NCBI RefSeq assembly: GCF_030823375.1
Contig: NZ_JAUSXB010000001.1
Coordinates: forward strand, 620,001-684,000
DNA from: Pseudarthrobacter siccitolerans
GTDB lineage: Bacteria > Actinomycetota > Actinomycetes > Actinomycetales > Micrococcaceae
Reading direction: 5' to 3'
Length of the DNA: 64,000 bases
Shown: one piece after another, positions 42,975 through 50,842 of the stretch
Layout of the letters: every line of letters begins with the position of its first letter
Position numbering within the stretch: the stretch's first letter is position 1
The notes under the pieces: model-generated
What the model saw: only the letters and a program-made list of their open reading frames with translations
The model's database searches: none
What the model was told of the DNA's origin: nothing
Program-made: the position numbers and the translations under genes

Positions 42975-43172
42975 CGGGACATTCCCGTCAGTATGCCGAG
43001 CCCTGCCACTGAACCGGGATTCAATCAGTTTCCAGCTGGCAGGGACGGGGGAACCACATTTCCGCGGCCTCCTGAGAGGCCTTGGGGTCAAGTCGATAGC
43101 GCCCTCCGTTCCGTTCGGAGCCGCTCCCGGCCGGGTATCTCCAACCCGAACCCGACAGCTCACCCCGCAGGC
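42975..43172 (+). ncRNA. c-di-AMP (ydaO/yuaA) riboswitch
   Basis: The region carries the ydaO aptamer landmarks in order: GCCGAGCCCTGCC near 42995, the pairing GGCAGGGACGGGGGAACC near 43038, TTGGGGTCAAGTC near 43082, and the actinobacterial 3' segment CCCGAACCCGACAGCTCACC ending near 43165. These riboswitches commonly control cell-wall hydrolases (Rpf, NlpC/P60) in Actinobacteria. The downstream gene here is a LysM-NlpC/P60 protein, a fitting target. Boundaries are approximate. Confidence 0.9.
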
Positions 43173-43191
43173 ATGGGAGAGGCGATCAACC

Positions 43192-44031
43192 GTGTCAAAA
43201 AATTCCATCACCGCCCGTCACCGCGCGACTCCGGCCCGCTCAATCGCGCTCCAGGGCTTGGCTGTCTCAGCCAAGTCACTTGGCCGTCCGGCGCTCGCCG
43301 TAGCAGCAGCTTCCGGCATTGCCTTCGGTGTAGGCGCCCCGGCCCACGCAGGCGTAACCGGACCGGACACCACCGAGACCACTAACACCCAGGCTTCCAC
43401 GGCGCCCGCCGCTGCCGTGGCTGCCCCCGCGGCAGCTGCCGCCAACGTGCACACCGTGGTTTCGGGCGACACCCTGGGCGGCATCTCGGCTGCCTACGGC
43501 GTCAACCTCAATGACGTTCTGTCCGCCAACGGCCTGGCGATCTCCGCGATCATCTACCCCGGCGACCAGATCCAGATCCCGGGCGCCGGGTACGTTGCAG
43601 CTGCTCCGGCCGCCGCTCCGGCTCCAGCCGCTGCTCCTGCTCCCGTCAAGGCAGCCGTTGCCGCGGCTCCGGCCAACACCGGAGTGAACGTGTCCTACGC
43701 TTCAGCTCCGGCTGCGACCGGCTCGGGCGCCGGCGCTGCCATCCTGGCCTCGGCCTACGGCCAGGTCGGCATCCAGCAGGACTGCACCGCCATGGTGGAG
43801 AAGGCCCTGCGTTCCGTGGGTAAGAGTGTTGGCGACCTGGCTCCCGGCCAGTTCTTCCAGTACGGCTCCGTTGTGGGTGCCCCCGCTGCCGGTGACCTGG
43901 TGATCACCGCCGGCCACGTCGGTGTGTACGCCGGCAACGGCCAGGTTGTGAGCGGTGGCGTGGACGGTTTCAAGACTGAGGTCCACTCCATCAGCTGGCT
44001 CCCGGGCGCTTCCTTCGTCCGCGTAGCGTAG
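43192..44031 (+). CDS. LysM-NlpC/P60 peptidoglycan hydrolase
   Basis: A 279-residue secreted protein from GTG 43192, with GAGAGG at 9 nt. The long signal peptide ends at GAPAHAG. One LysM domain (about 85-130, VHTVVSGDTLGGISAAYGVNLNDVLSANGL) binds peptidoglycan; an Ala/Pro linker leads to a C-terminal NlpC/P60-like domain with the nucleophile Cys198 (QQDCTAMVEKAL) and His242 (ITAGHVGVYAG). It should cleave peptide stems. Expression is probably set by c-di-AMP through the leader riboswitch. An efficient terminator follows. Confidence 0.9.
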   Translation: MSKNSITARHRATPARSIALQGLAVSAKSLGRPALAVAAASGIAFGVGAPAHAGVTGPDTTETTNTQASTAPAAAVAAPAAAAANVHTVVSGDTLGGISAAYGVNLNDVLSANGLAISAIIYPGDQIQIPGAGYVAAAPAAAPAPAAAPAPVKAAVAAAPANTGVNVSYASAPAATGSGAGAAILASAYGQVGIQQDCTAMVEKALRSVGKSVGDLAPGQFFQYGSVVGAPAAGDLVITAGHVGVYAGNGQVVSGGVDGFKTEVHSISWLPGASFVRVA

Positions 44032-44044
44032 CCACACCACCCGG

Positions 44045-44086
44045 ACAGGGGCGGCAGGCGGGTTTCTCCCCGCCTGCCGCCCCTGT
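44045..44086. terminator. 18-bp hairpin terminator after the NlpC/P60 gene
   Basis: Arms 44045-44062 and 44069-44086 are perfectly complementary around a 6-nt loop, followed by TTCGTTTT on the plus strand. It lies in the convergent gap to selO and may act both ways. Confidence 0.88.
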
Positions 44087-44103
44087 TTCGTTTTCAACTC
44101 AGC

Positions 44104-45579
44104 TCAGGTGCCGCAGAAGGTCTGGTAGCTGCCGAAGTCCTCGGGTGCTCCCCCGGCATAGCGCTCCAGCCCCGGGCGCTCCTGGTACGGCATGCGGACG
44201 ACGTCCACGAGCCGGTTAAATGGGCCGAGGTTGCCCTCTGTTGCTGCGGCGAGTGCCTCCTCCACGAGGTGGTTGCGCGCAATGTAGGCGGGGTTTACCC
44301 GGTCCATCACGCCGGCGTCGGGTTGCAGGGCCAGCCACCGTTCGGCCCAGGCATCGAAAGCGGCGAGGTCCAGGACCATGCCTCGGGCCGGCCGCTGGTT
44401 TCCCCGCGCTGCCTGGCCGAGGTTCCGGAAGAACGAGGTGTAGTCCAACGGCCCGTCCTTGAGAATGGCGATCACGCCGTCCACCACCTGCGAGGCTTCT
44501 TCTGCCTCCGGACTCCCGGCGGCGCTCTCCTTCAAACCCAGTTTGGTTTTCATGCCCGCGAACCAGGCATCACTGTATTGGCGGCGGAACGCGCCCAGTG
44601 CCTCCACAGCGGGGGCTACCGCCTGTTCCTGGTCTTCGTTGATGAGCGGCAGCATTGCCTCGGCAAGGCGGGCGAGGTTCCATTCGGCCACCACCGGCTG
44701 GTTGGCGTAGGCGTAGCGCCCCCCGACGTCGATGGAGCTGTAGACCGCCGCGGGGTTGAAGGCGTCCATAAACGCGCAGGGCCCGTAATCGATGGTTTCC
44801 CCGGAGATGGTCACGTTGTCCGTGTTCATGACGCCATGGACGAAGCCCACCAGCATCCACTGCGCCACCAGTGACGCCTGGGCTGCTACCACCGCTTCGA
44901 AGAGGGCGAGGTAGGGGTTGCCGGCCCGGGCAGCGGCGGGGTGGTGCCGGGTAATGGCGTGGTCTGCGAGGCGCCGCAGGAGGTCCATGTTCTCCGTGGC
45001 CCGGGCGTACTGAAAGCTTCCAACCCGCAGATGGCTGCTGGCCACCCTTGCCAGGACTGCTCCAGGAAGCATGGTGTCGCGGCGGACCAGGCGGCCGGTG
45101 GCCGTAACGGCCAGGGACCTGGTGGTGGGGATGCCCAGGGCGTGCATCGCCTCGCTCACCACGTACTCCCGGAGCATGGGCCCGACGACGGCGCGTCCGT
45201 CCCCTGCCCGGGCGAAGGGCGTGCGGCCGGAACCTTTCAGGTGCACGTCCCGCACACGCCCGCGCACGTCCGTCACCTCTCCGAGGAGAAGCGCGCGGCC
45301 GTCCCCGAGGAGGGGCGAGTAGCCGCCAAACTGATGGCCGGCATAGGCCTGGGCCACGGGCGTCGCCCCCGCCGGAATATGGTTGCCCAAGAGGAGCCGG
45401 ACCCCCTCCGGCGACTGGAGGTATTCCGGATCCAGCCCGAGTTCACCCGCCAGTTCCTCGTTCAGGACAAGGAGCTTGGGATCCGGTGCTTCCTCCGCCT
45501 GCCAGGGAACAGCCAGCTCAGACAATTCCCGGGCAAACTGCCCGTCAAAGGTGACTGTTGTTTCAGCAGCAGCTGTCAT
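44104..45579 (-). CDS. selO: Protein adenylyltransferase SelO (YdiU)
   Basis: A 491-residue pseudokinase-fold enzyme that transfers AMP from ATP to protein hydroxyls. Conserved segments: [74 protein letters not shown], and [32 protein letters not shown] with the metal-binding Asn/Asp. The C-terminal NxxTFCGT-like end (SYQTFCGT) holds the regulatory cysteine that is selenocysteine in eukaryotes. The start ATG has GAGGGAGGG upstream. It follows rnz by 37 bp, probably in one transcript. Confidence 0.95.
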   Translation of the reverse strand: MTAAAETTVTFDGQFARELSELAVPWQAEEAPDPKLLVLNEELAGELGLDPEYLQSPEGVRLLLGNHIPAGATPVAQAYAGHQFGGYSPLLGDGRALLLGEVTDVRGRVRDVHLKGSGRTPFARAGDGRAVVGPMLREYVVSEAMHALGIPTTRSLAVTATGRLVRRDTMLPGAVLARVASSHLRVGSFQYARATENMDLLRRLADHAITRHHPAAARAGNPYLALFEAVVAAQASLVAQWMLVGFVHGVMNTDNVTISGETIDYGPCAFMDAFNPAAVYSSIDVGGRYAYANQPVVAEWNLARLAEAMLPLINEDQEQAVAPAVEALGAFRRQYSDAWFAGMKTKLGLKESAAGSPEAEEASQVVDGVIAILKDGPLDYTSFFRNLGQAARGNQRPARGMVLDLAAFDAWAERWLALQPDAGVMDRVNPAYIARNHLVEEALAAATEGNLGPFNRLVDVVRMPYQERPGLERYAGGAPEDFGSYQTFCGT

Positions 45580-45616
45580 TGTTCAAGCCCTCCCTCGTGG
45601 TTTGTTTTCCGCTCGG

Positions 45617-46603
45617 TCAGCCATGTGATGAACCACCCTCTCGTTCACTCTCTACCCCGCGGTGGGGTTTTGCAACGAGTCCCCGGCCGTTCACCCCGCC
45701 CTGCATTGCTGGCTCCTGCCAGCGGCGGCGTTCCGGAAGAGGCACCCGTTGCAGGTCATGCACCGCTACCACCGTTACCCGTGCTGCGCGGGCGCCGGCC
45801 TGGGCAGCCAGCGGCGTGACGTCGTCGTACCTTGACGAAAAGTGCGTCAGTACAAGGGTGTTGGCGCCGGCGCCGCCGGCCAGTTCCCCGGCCTGCCCCG
45901 CGGTGAGGTGGCGGTACTGGCCGGCGAGCGCCACGTCATCGTCGCTGAAGGTTGACTCCGCGACGAGGAGGTCGACGCCGTCGGCCAGGTTCTCTGCCCC
46001 CTCGCAGGGCGCGGTGTCCATCACAAAGGCGAAGCGCTGGCCCCGCCGGGGCATGCTGACGTCATCGAGGCGGACGCCGGCAACGATGCCATCACGCTGC
46101 AGCCGCCCGACGTCGGGGCCTTGGATACCCGCTGCCGCCAGCCGCTCCGGCAGCAAGGTGCGGCCATCCGATTCGGCGAGCCGGTAGCCGTAGGTTTCAA
46201 TGCGGTGCTTCAGCGGCCGGACCTCCAGGCCTTCGGCCACTGTTCCGCTTCCGCCGTGAGGGCGGAGCCGCAGGTCGATGCCGGGCGAGCTGATGGACAC
46301 AAGGGCGCGGACCACGTCCTCGCCTGAAGCGGGGTAGTGGAGATGCACCGGGTGCGCCACGCCGTCCAGTGCCATGCGGGACAGCACGCCCGGCAGCCCG
46401 TAGCAGTGGTCACCGTGGACGTGGGTAAGGCAGATGCGGGTGATGGAAGTGGCTGAGACGCCGGCGTGGATCATCTGGCGCTGTGTTCCCTCGCCGGGAT
46501 CGAAGAGCAGCCCTTCGCCGTCCCAGCGCAGCAGATACCCATTGTGGTTGCGGGTCCGGGTGGGGACCTGGGATGCAGTGCCCAGGACAACGAGTTCACG
46601 CAT
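45617..46603 (-). CDS. rnz: Ribonuclease Z (tRNA 3'-endonuclease), MBL fold
   Basis: A 328-residue metallo-beta-lactamase-fold nuclease that trims tRNA 3' ends. It has LGTASQVPTRTRNHNGYLL at the N-terminus, the metal motif HVHGDH (61-66), the downstream His in PLKHRIETYGYRL, Asp in VMDTAPC and His in LVLTHFSSRY. The C-terminal 35 residues are a charged extension. A 21-bp hairpin precedes its start. selO follows. Confidence 0.92.
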   Translation of the reverse strand: MRELVVLGTASQVPTRTRNHNGYLLRWDGEGLLFDPGEGTQRQMIHAGVSATSITRICLTHVHGDHCYGLPGVLSRMALDGVAHPVHLHYPASGEDVVRALVSISSPGIDLRLRPHGGSGTVAEGLEVRPLKHRIETYGYRLAESDGRTLLPERLAAAGIQGPDVGRLQRDGIVAGVRLDDVSMPRRGQRFAFVMDTAPCEGAENLADGVDLLVAESTFSDDDVALAGQYRHLTAGQAGELAGGAGANTLVLTHFSSRYDDVTPLAAQAGARAARVTVVAVHDLQRVPLPERRRWQEPAMQGGVNGRGLVAKPHRGVESEREGGSSHG

Positions 46604-46615
46604 GGTGGTGGGGGG

Positions 46616-46662
46616 ACCAAGGAAGCAGGTTCCGGGAAAGCCCCGGGACCTGCTTCCTTGGT
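46616..46662 (-). terminator. 21-bp hairpin between the 60-residue gene and rnz
   Basis: Arms 46616-46636 and 46642-46662 pair over 21 bp with one G-U wobble and a 5-nt loop. Read leftward it follows the small gene at 46676 by 13 bp. No U-tract is seen, so it could also be an mRNA-stabilising stem ahead of rnz. Confidence 0.7.
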
Positions 46663-46675
46663 TCGCGCTGATGGC

Positions 46676-46858
46676 TCAGTGCCGCCTGAGCATTCCCATG
46701 ATTCGATGGGCCATGCCGCCGGGCCTTGCGCCCGTGGCGCCGGTGGTGTTCGGCGTCCGGCCAGTAGTGTTCATTCCGCGGCCCCGGACTGTACCGCCGG
46801 TTCCGTTCCTGCCTGAAACCCGTCCAGCGGCATTCCTGATCATGCTTCCCAAGTTCAT
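46676..46858 (-). CDS. Small Gly/Arg-rich basic protein, 60 residues
   Basis: ATG 46858 with a very good AAGGAG site at 7 nt (MNLGSMIRNAAGRVSGRNGTGG). The peptide is rich in Gly, Arg, Thr and Asn and ends in MAHRIMGMLRRH; it has no hydrophobic segment long enough for a membrane helix. I know no family. The palindromic element at 46901 lies about 47 bp upstream, as in four other small genes here, which supports its being a real, stress-type gene. Confidence 0.62.
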   Translation of the reverse strand: MNLGSMIRNAAGRVSGRNGTGGTVRGRGMNTTGRTPNTTGATGARPGGMAHRIMGMLRRH

Positions 46859-46900
46859 GTGAAACTCCTTCAACCTTGATCCTGCCAACCGACATTCATC

Positions 46901-46912
46901 AGTCTGCTTATT
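46901..46912 (-). promoter_or_regulatory. Degenerate copy of the shared palindromic element
   Basis: AGTCTGCTTATT differs at two positions from AGTATGCTTACT. It is centred about 47 bp upstream of the 60-residue gene start at 46858. Confidence 0.4.
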
Positions 46913-46927
46913 ATTTTAGCCCCGGTC

Positions 46928-47359
46928 CTAACGGTCCAGGTCGTCGGGCTCAAACTCGCTGAGCGGGGATCCGCCGAAGTTTTCCTGGTCATCGCTGGCG
47001 TCGGCTTCAAGGCCGGTCGGCTCTTCGCCGAAGTCCACGTCCGCCACCGCCTCGCCAAGGGTCGGCGTAGTGGCCGGCACCTGCTCATTGCCGGCGCCGT
47101 CGCGGGTGGCCTTCATGTCATCACGCAGGGTTTGGTCGCTGAGGAAGTCCTCCTCCTCGCCGGAGACCTCATCCTGGAGGAGCGGATCCTCCTGCCAGCG
47201 GTCCGGATTGTTCTCCGCCGCTCCCGGATAGCTGTCGGGTTGACCGGTGGTGACCGGGTCGAGCTCCAGGGAGGAAGCCGCGCCGGGGGTTTCGTCCAGA
47301 AGCACGTCGTTTTCCTCGACAACCTCAAGCTCGTCGTCAGGCAAGTTCTGTTCCGTCAT
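46928..47359 (-). CDS. Acidic hydrophilic hypothetical protein
   Basis: A 143-residue, strongly acidic protein from ATG 47359 (MTEQNLPDDELEVVEENDVLLDE). There is no hydrophobic segment; Asp/Glu, Pro and Gly dominate and disorder is likely. A central LLQDEVSGEEEDFLSDQTLRDDMKATRDG and a C-terminal DDQENFGGSPLSEFEPDDLDR are seen. It may belong to the unnamed acidic stress-type proteins of Actinobacteria. The palindromic element at 47396 lies 42 bp upstream of the start. Confidence 0.7.
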   Translation of the reverse strand: MTEQNLPDDELEVVEENDVLLDETPGAASSLELDPVTTGQPDSYPGAAENNPDRWQEDPLLQDEVSGEEEDFLSDQTLRDDMKATRDGAGNEQVPATTPTLGEAVADVDFGEEPTGLEADASDDQENFGGSPLSEFEPDDLDR

Positions 47360-47395
47360 GATGCTGCCTTTCTCGTGACCGGCTTTGCCAACAAT

Positions 47396-47407
47396 AGTAA
47401 GCATACT
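47396..47407 (-). promoter_or_regulatory. Palindromic element upstream of the acidic-protein gene
   Basis: AGTAAGCATACT (minus strand AGTATGCTTACT) is a palindrome broken at one pair, centred 42 bp from the start at 47359. On the minus strand it runs into TACTAT, a possible -10. Confidence 0.55.
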
Positions 47408-47442
47408 GACGAATGGGGTGCCGTGTGAACCGCTCTCCTGGT

Positions 47443-47667
47443 TCAGTGCAGGAGCCACGAACTGTCTTGCGGACGTTCGGGCTTCCGGCGCAGTTTACGG
47501 ATCAGGACAATAAACGGCCAGGCCAGCAGTTGCAGCAGGCCCGCAGCCAGCAACAGCCCCACCATCAGAAGAAGAACCGGCGAGTACAGGAGGAAAACTC
47601 CGATGGAAGCTGCGACGTATCCGCCGGCGAGCGCCAGAACTGTTCCCGGATCCACGAAACTCAACAC
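47443..47667 (-). CDS. Small membrane protein, about 74 residues
   Basis: Reading from GTG 47667: MLSFVDPGTVLALAGGYVAASIGVFLLYSPVLLLMVGLLLAAGLLQLLAWPFIVLIRKLRRKPERP. It has two closely spaced hydrophobic segments (about 8-28 and 29-56) and a basic C-terminal tail, so both ends probably face the cytoplasm. A downstream GTG with GAGG about 10 nt before it (FVDPG) is an alternative start. No family is recognised. The element at 47706 lies 44 bp upstream. Confidence 0.55.
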   Translation of the reverse strand: MLSFVDPGTVLALAGGYVAASIGVFLLYSPVLLLMVGLLLAAGLLQLLAWPFIVLIRKLRRKPERPQDSSWLLH

Positions 47668-47705
47668 CTCATGTGCAACAGTGGCCGCATAGTCCTAGCG
47701 GTGGT

Positions 47706-47716
47706 TTAAGCGTACT
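47706..47716 (-). promoter_or_regulatory. Degenerate copy of the shared palindromic element
   Basis: TTAAGCGTACT (minus AGTACGCTTAA) has one mismatch to AGTATGCTTA. It is centred 44 bp from the small membrane protein start at 47667 and about 142 bp from the universal stress protein start on the other strand. Confidence 0.4.
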
Positions 47717-47852
47717 CCCCGGCGCACGGGCGGGGAAGAATCGGGGCGGGACGGGCCCCGCCGGAACCGTGACCTTTGGCCCTACAACTCCTGCGGGCAT
47801 GGTCCCAGTCTTAGTGTGACCGTGCCCCCCCATAACAGCAGGACTACTGGCC

Positions 47853-48713
47853 ATGACAACTCGTAAGCCGATCGCGGTCGGCACCAATGGTTCGGCACAG
47901 AGCCAGGCAGCGGAGCTCTGGGCTGCACGCCGTGCCCAACGCGCCGGCCTGCCGCTGCTGATCGTACACGTGGTGGATGACCGGTGGGTGGCCGAACCGT
48001 ACCCGTTTATTGGGGTGCTCGAGGAGGCGGGTGGCAAGCTCCTGGAGTCTGCCGCCGTTCGGGTGCGTGACGCCTTGCCGATAAGTGTGACCACCCAACT
48101 CCTGACAGGAAGCATTGGAGGCGCGCTGGCGAAATTTTCCAGCGAGGCGGCAATGCTGGTGGTCGGCTCGGGAGGGTTCCATCTCGGCGGAACCCTGGCC
48201 GACCGCGCGCTTCAGGTGGCCGCCTCGTCCAAGGTACCCGTGGCTGTGGTGGGAACACAGAATCTTGAGGGCCGGTCCGGAGTGGTAGTCGGCGTCGACG
48301 GCTCCGCGGAAGCAACGCAGGCGGTCACCTTCGCCGCGGCCGAAGCTGACCGGGACGGGCAGGAGCTGACTGTCCTTTATGCCATCAACGCTCCGGATCC
48401 TGTAGTTGACGCCGGAGTCACGCCCGTCAGCCTGGCTGGGTTCATGGTGGAAGAGGAACGCGTGGTTCTTTCCGAAACAGTGGCCGGGCTGAGGGAGAAC
48501 TATCCGGACCTGGTGGTCCACCAGGTCCTTACACCTGACCGGGGAGCGGTGGAATCGCTGGTTGAGGCCGCCGCAGCAGCGACGCTGCTCGTTGTGGGAA
48601 GCCGCGGCAGGGGCGGCATCGAGCGGCTCCTGCTCGGGTCCACCGCGCATGGAGTACTCAAGCACCTCCCCTGCCCCACCGTCATTACCCGTATCCAGCC
48701 ACACAACAACTAA
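47853..48713 (+). CDS. Universal stress protein, tandem Usp domains
   Basis: A 286-residue protein with two Usp domains (about 6-135 and 140-282). The second keeps the ATP-binding pattern GSRGRGGIERLLLGSTAHGVLKH (GxxGxxxxxxxxxGS/T) and VVVGVDGSAEA; the first has VVGSGGFHLGGTLADRALQVA, a weaker form. In Actinobacteria tandem Usps belong to dormancy, hypoxia and stationary-phase responses. The ribosome site is weak (CAGGA). It is the first gene of a rightward run with the DUF4389 gene. Confidence 0.92.
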   Translation: MTTRKPIAVGTNGSAQSQAAELWAARRAQRAGLPLLIVHVVDDRWVAEPYPFIGVLEEAGGKLLESAAVRVRDALPISVTTQLLTGSIGGALAKFSSEAAMLVVGSGGFHLGGTLADRALQVAASSKVPVAVVGTQNLEGRSGVVVGVDGSAEATQAVTFAAAEADRDGQELTVLYAINAPDPVVDAGVTPVSLAGFMVEEERVVLSETVAGLRENYPDLVVHQVLTPDRGAVESLVEAAAAATLLVVGSRGRGGIERLLLGSTAHGVLKHLPCPTVITRIQPHNN

Positions 48714-48787
48714 AACCAGGGCAGGTTCCGCGGCCTTTCGCTTCTCCGTTGAGGTCTGCCCCTATTCCTCCATCACAGGTTGGCATC

Positions 48788-50377
48788 ATGAAAAAGACCG
48801 GTTCAGTAGTAATGCTCATTCTTGGGATCCTCCTATCACTCCTCGGCCTTGCGGCTGTTGCTGGAGGCGCCGTGGCCTCAGTCGTGGGATCGGCGCAGGC
48901 AGACGGATACCTCAACTCAGGCACCGCGCGCCTTTCCGTAGGGTCCCTCGCCCTGACCTCGCCCCGGCTTGACGCGATGGGCGAGGGCGCTCCCGCCCGC
49001 CTGCCCTTCGATGTCGGAACGCTTCGGCTGCGCGCCACCGCAGTGGATCCCGGCAAGGCCGTCTTCATCGGCATCGCCTCCCAGGCCGACGCCGACCGCT
49101 ACCTGTCGGGAGTGCACCACTCGGAGCTGCTCGACGTGCAGCGGTCGCCGTTCCGTGCCGAGTACCGCGACATTCCCGGCACCGACGTGCCCACTCCCCC
49201 GGCAGAGCAAAAATTCTGGAAGGCGGCCGCATCAGGCCCCGGACAGCAGCAAATTACGTGGAACCTTGCGGCCGGCAGCTGGACGATCGTCCTGATGAAC
49301 GCGGACGCCAGCCCCGGAGTAGATGCACAATTGCAGGCCGGCTTCCGTTCCGACCTGATTCGACCGGCAGCCGGCGGCCTGCTGGTGGGCGGGATTGCCG
49401 CCCTGGTGATCGGGGTGCCGCTGCTGGTGCTGGGAGCCATGGGACTTGGACGGCAAGCCGGCCCGCCTCCCGGCGGTCCCGGGCCGGAAGCGTACGGCAG
49501 CCGCAGACCCGGAAATATGCAGAGTTCCGGGGCGGCGATGCCACCGTCGATGCCGCAGAGCTCCGGGGCCATGATCCCACCGGCGATGCCGCCGGGAGTA
49601 CAGTCGCCCGCGCATCCGCTCGCCGTGCCACCGGCGGACCGGGCCCCTTACCCGGCCCGGCTCGTCGGCGAACTCGATCCGGCCCTGTCACGCTGGATGT
49701 GGCTGGTGAAATGGTTCCTGGCCATACCCCACTTCATTGTGCTGTTCTTCCTCTGGTTTGCGTTTGCGGTGACCACCATCGTGGCAGGGTTCGCCATTCT
49801 GTTCACCGGCCACTACCCGCGGCCCCTCTTCGACTTCAACGTCGGTGTCCTGCGGTGGAACTGGCGGGTGGCCTTCTATGCCTATGCTGCCGTAGGAACA
49901 GACCTCTACCCGCCTTTCACCCTGGCACGGACCAGCTATCCTGCCGACTTCGAGGTCGACTACCCGCAGCGGCTATCCCGCGGACTGGTTCTCATCAAAT
50001 GGTGGCTCCTGGCGATCCCGCATCTGCTGATTGTTGCGGTGCTGGCGGGAGCGACATGGACCTGGCGGGCGGACGCCGGAGACTTCGGGGCTACATATGA
50101 GCGCGGACGCGGCCTGTCCCTCCTGGGTTTGCTGGTCCTCATAGCCGCCGTGGCCCTGCTCTTCACCGGCCGGTACCTGCGGCCGCTGTTCGATCTGATA
50201 CTTGGCGTCAACCGCTGGATCTACCGCGTCGCGGCTTACACGGCGCTGATGCGGGACGAATACCCGCCGTTCCGGCTTGACCAAGGCCCACGCGAGCTTG
50301 CCCGGCCTGAGGACGGCGGCCCGCTCGGTGGAACGCCGCTCCCCTTCGCCGACCCGATAAATGAGGAGCTGAGATGA
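48788..50377 (+). CDS. DUF4389 membrane protein
   Basis: A 529-residue membrane protein from ATG 48788. A first hydrophobic segment (about 5-33) is followed by a soluble extracytoplasmic region (about 35-200), another membrane segment near GGLLVGGIAALVIGVPLLVLGAMGLG, a Pro/Met/Gly-rich stretch (about 235-285) and then two DUF4389-type repeats, each starting YPARL(V/L)... or YPQRLSRGLVLIKWWLLAIPHL and ending with the pattern FTGxYPRPLFDFxxGVxRWxxRVxxY. Function is unknown. It follows the universal stress gene. Confidence 0.83.
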   Translation: MKKTGSVVMLILGILLSLLGLAAVAGGAVASVVGSAQADGYLNSGTARLSVGSLALTSPRLDAMGEGAPARLPFDVGTLRLRATAVDPGKAVFIGIASQADADRYLSGVHHSELLDVQRSPFRAEYRDIPGTDVPTPPAEQKFWKAAASGPGQQQITWNLAAGSWTIVLMNADASPGVDAQLQAGFRSDLIRPAAGGLLVGGIAALVIGVPLLVLGAMGLGRQAGPPPGGPGPEAYGSRRPGNMQSSGAAMPPSMPQSSGAMIPPAMPPGVQSPAHPLAVPPADRAPYPARLVGELDPALSRWMWLVKWFLAIPHFIVLFFLWFAFAVTTIVAGFAILFTGHYPRPLFDFNVGVLRWNWRVAFYAYAAVGTDLYPPFTLARTSYPADFEVDYPQRLSRGLVLIKWWLLAIPHLLIVAVLAGATWTWRADAGDFGATYERGRGLSLLGLLVLIAAVALLFTGRYLRPLFDLILGVNRWIYRVAAYTALMRDEYPPFRLDQGPRELARPEDGGPLGGTPLPFADPINEELR

Positions 50378-50440
50378 ACACAGTTGGTGCCCTGTGCAGG
50401 TAGTCCATACGCCCGAAGAGAATTCCTGAACGTCCATGAC

Positions 50441-50471
50441 TTGAAATCCTCATCCTAAGCATGCTTAGTAT
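50441..50471 (+). promoter_or_regulatory. CsbD promoter with perfect palindrome over spacer and -10
   Basis: TTGAAA (50441-50446), 19-bp spacer, TAGTAT (50466-50471). The perfect 14-bp palindrome CTAAGCATGCTTAG covers 50455-50468, overlapping spacer and -10, and is centred about 55 bp before the CsbD start. It is the best copy of the shared element. Confidence 0.6.
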
Positions 50472-50516
50472 GGAGGTGTGGCCGATGAATGGCCGCCAAC
50501 CAGAGGAGGAAACACC

Positions 50517-50693
50517 ATGGGACTTGGCGACAAAATCGAGAACGCAGCTGAAAAGGCCGGCGGTAAAGGCAAGGAGGCCGCCGGCAGCGCCACGGGTGAC
50601 GAGAGCCTGCGGACCGAGGGCCAGACAGACCAGGCCAAAGGCGATCTGAAGCAGGCCGGAGAAAAGGTCAAGGACGCCTTCAAGAAAGACTGA
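50517..50693 (+). CDS. CsbD family stress protein
   Basis: A 58-residue, charged, helical protein (MGLGDKIENAAEKAGGKGKEAAGSATGDESLRTEGQTDQAKGDLKQAGEKVKDAFKKD) that matches the CsbD family, a sigma-B-regulated stress protein in Bacillus. ATG 50517 has GAGGAGG at 6 nt. Function in the cell is unknown. The palindromic element in its promoter and the terminator behind it define a monocistronic unit. Confidence 0.92.
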   Translation: MGLGDKIENAAEKAGGKGKEAAGSATGDESLRTEGQTDQAKGDLKQAGEKVKDAFKKD

Positions 50694-50703
50694 CCTCGCT
50701 GTA

Positions 50704-50743
50704 GACGGAGGGCGCATCCCGTACGCGGGGTGCGCCCTCCGTC
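50704..50743 (+). terminator. Hairpin terminator of the CsbD gene
   Basis: Arms 50704-50720 and 50727-50743 pair over 17 bp with one G-U wobble around GTACGC. It starts 10 bp past the stop. Confidence 0.75.
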
Positions 50744-50788
50744 GTGCCGGGCGGCGCGCATCCCCACTAATGCGGGCGTTGATGCACC

Positions 50789-50819
50789 TTGAAAAACGTC
50801 CCGCCGGTCTGCATATAGT
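50789..50819 (+). promoter_or_regulatory. Promoter of the HNH nuclease gene
   Basis: TTGAAA (50789-50794), a 19-bp spacer and TATAGT (50814-50819) lie 24 bp upstream of the GTG at 50843. The spacer is long but both hexamers are good. Confidence 0.5.
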
Positions 50820-50842
50820 CTCAGTAACACGGGAGGTGGGCG

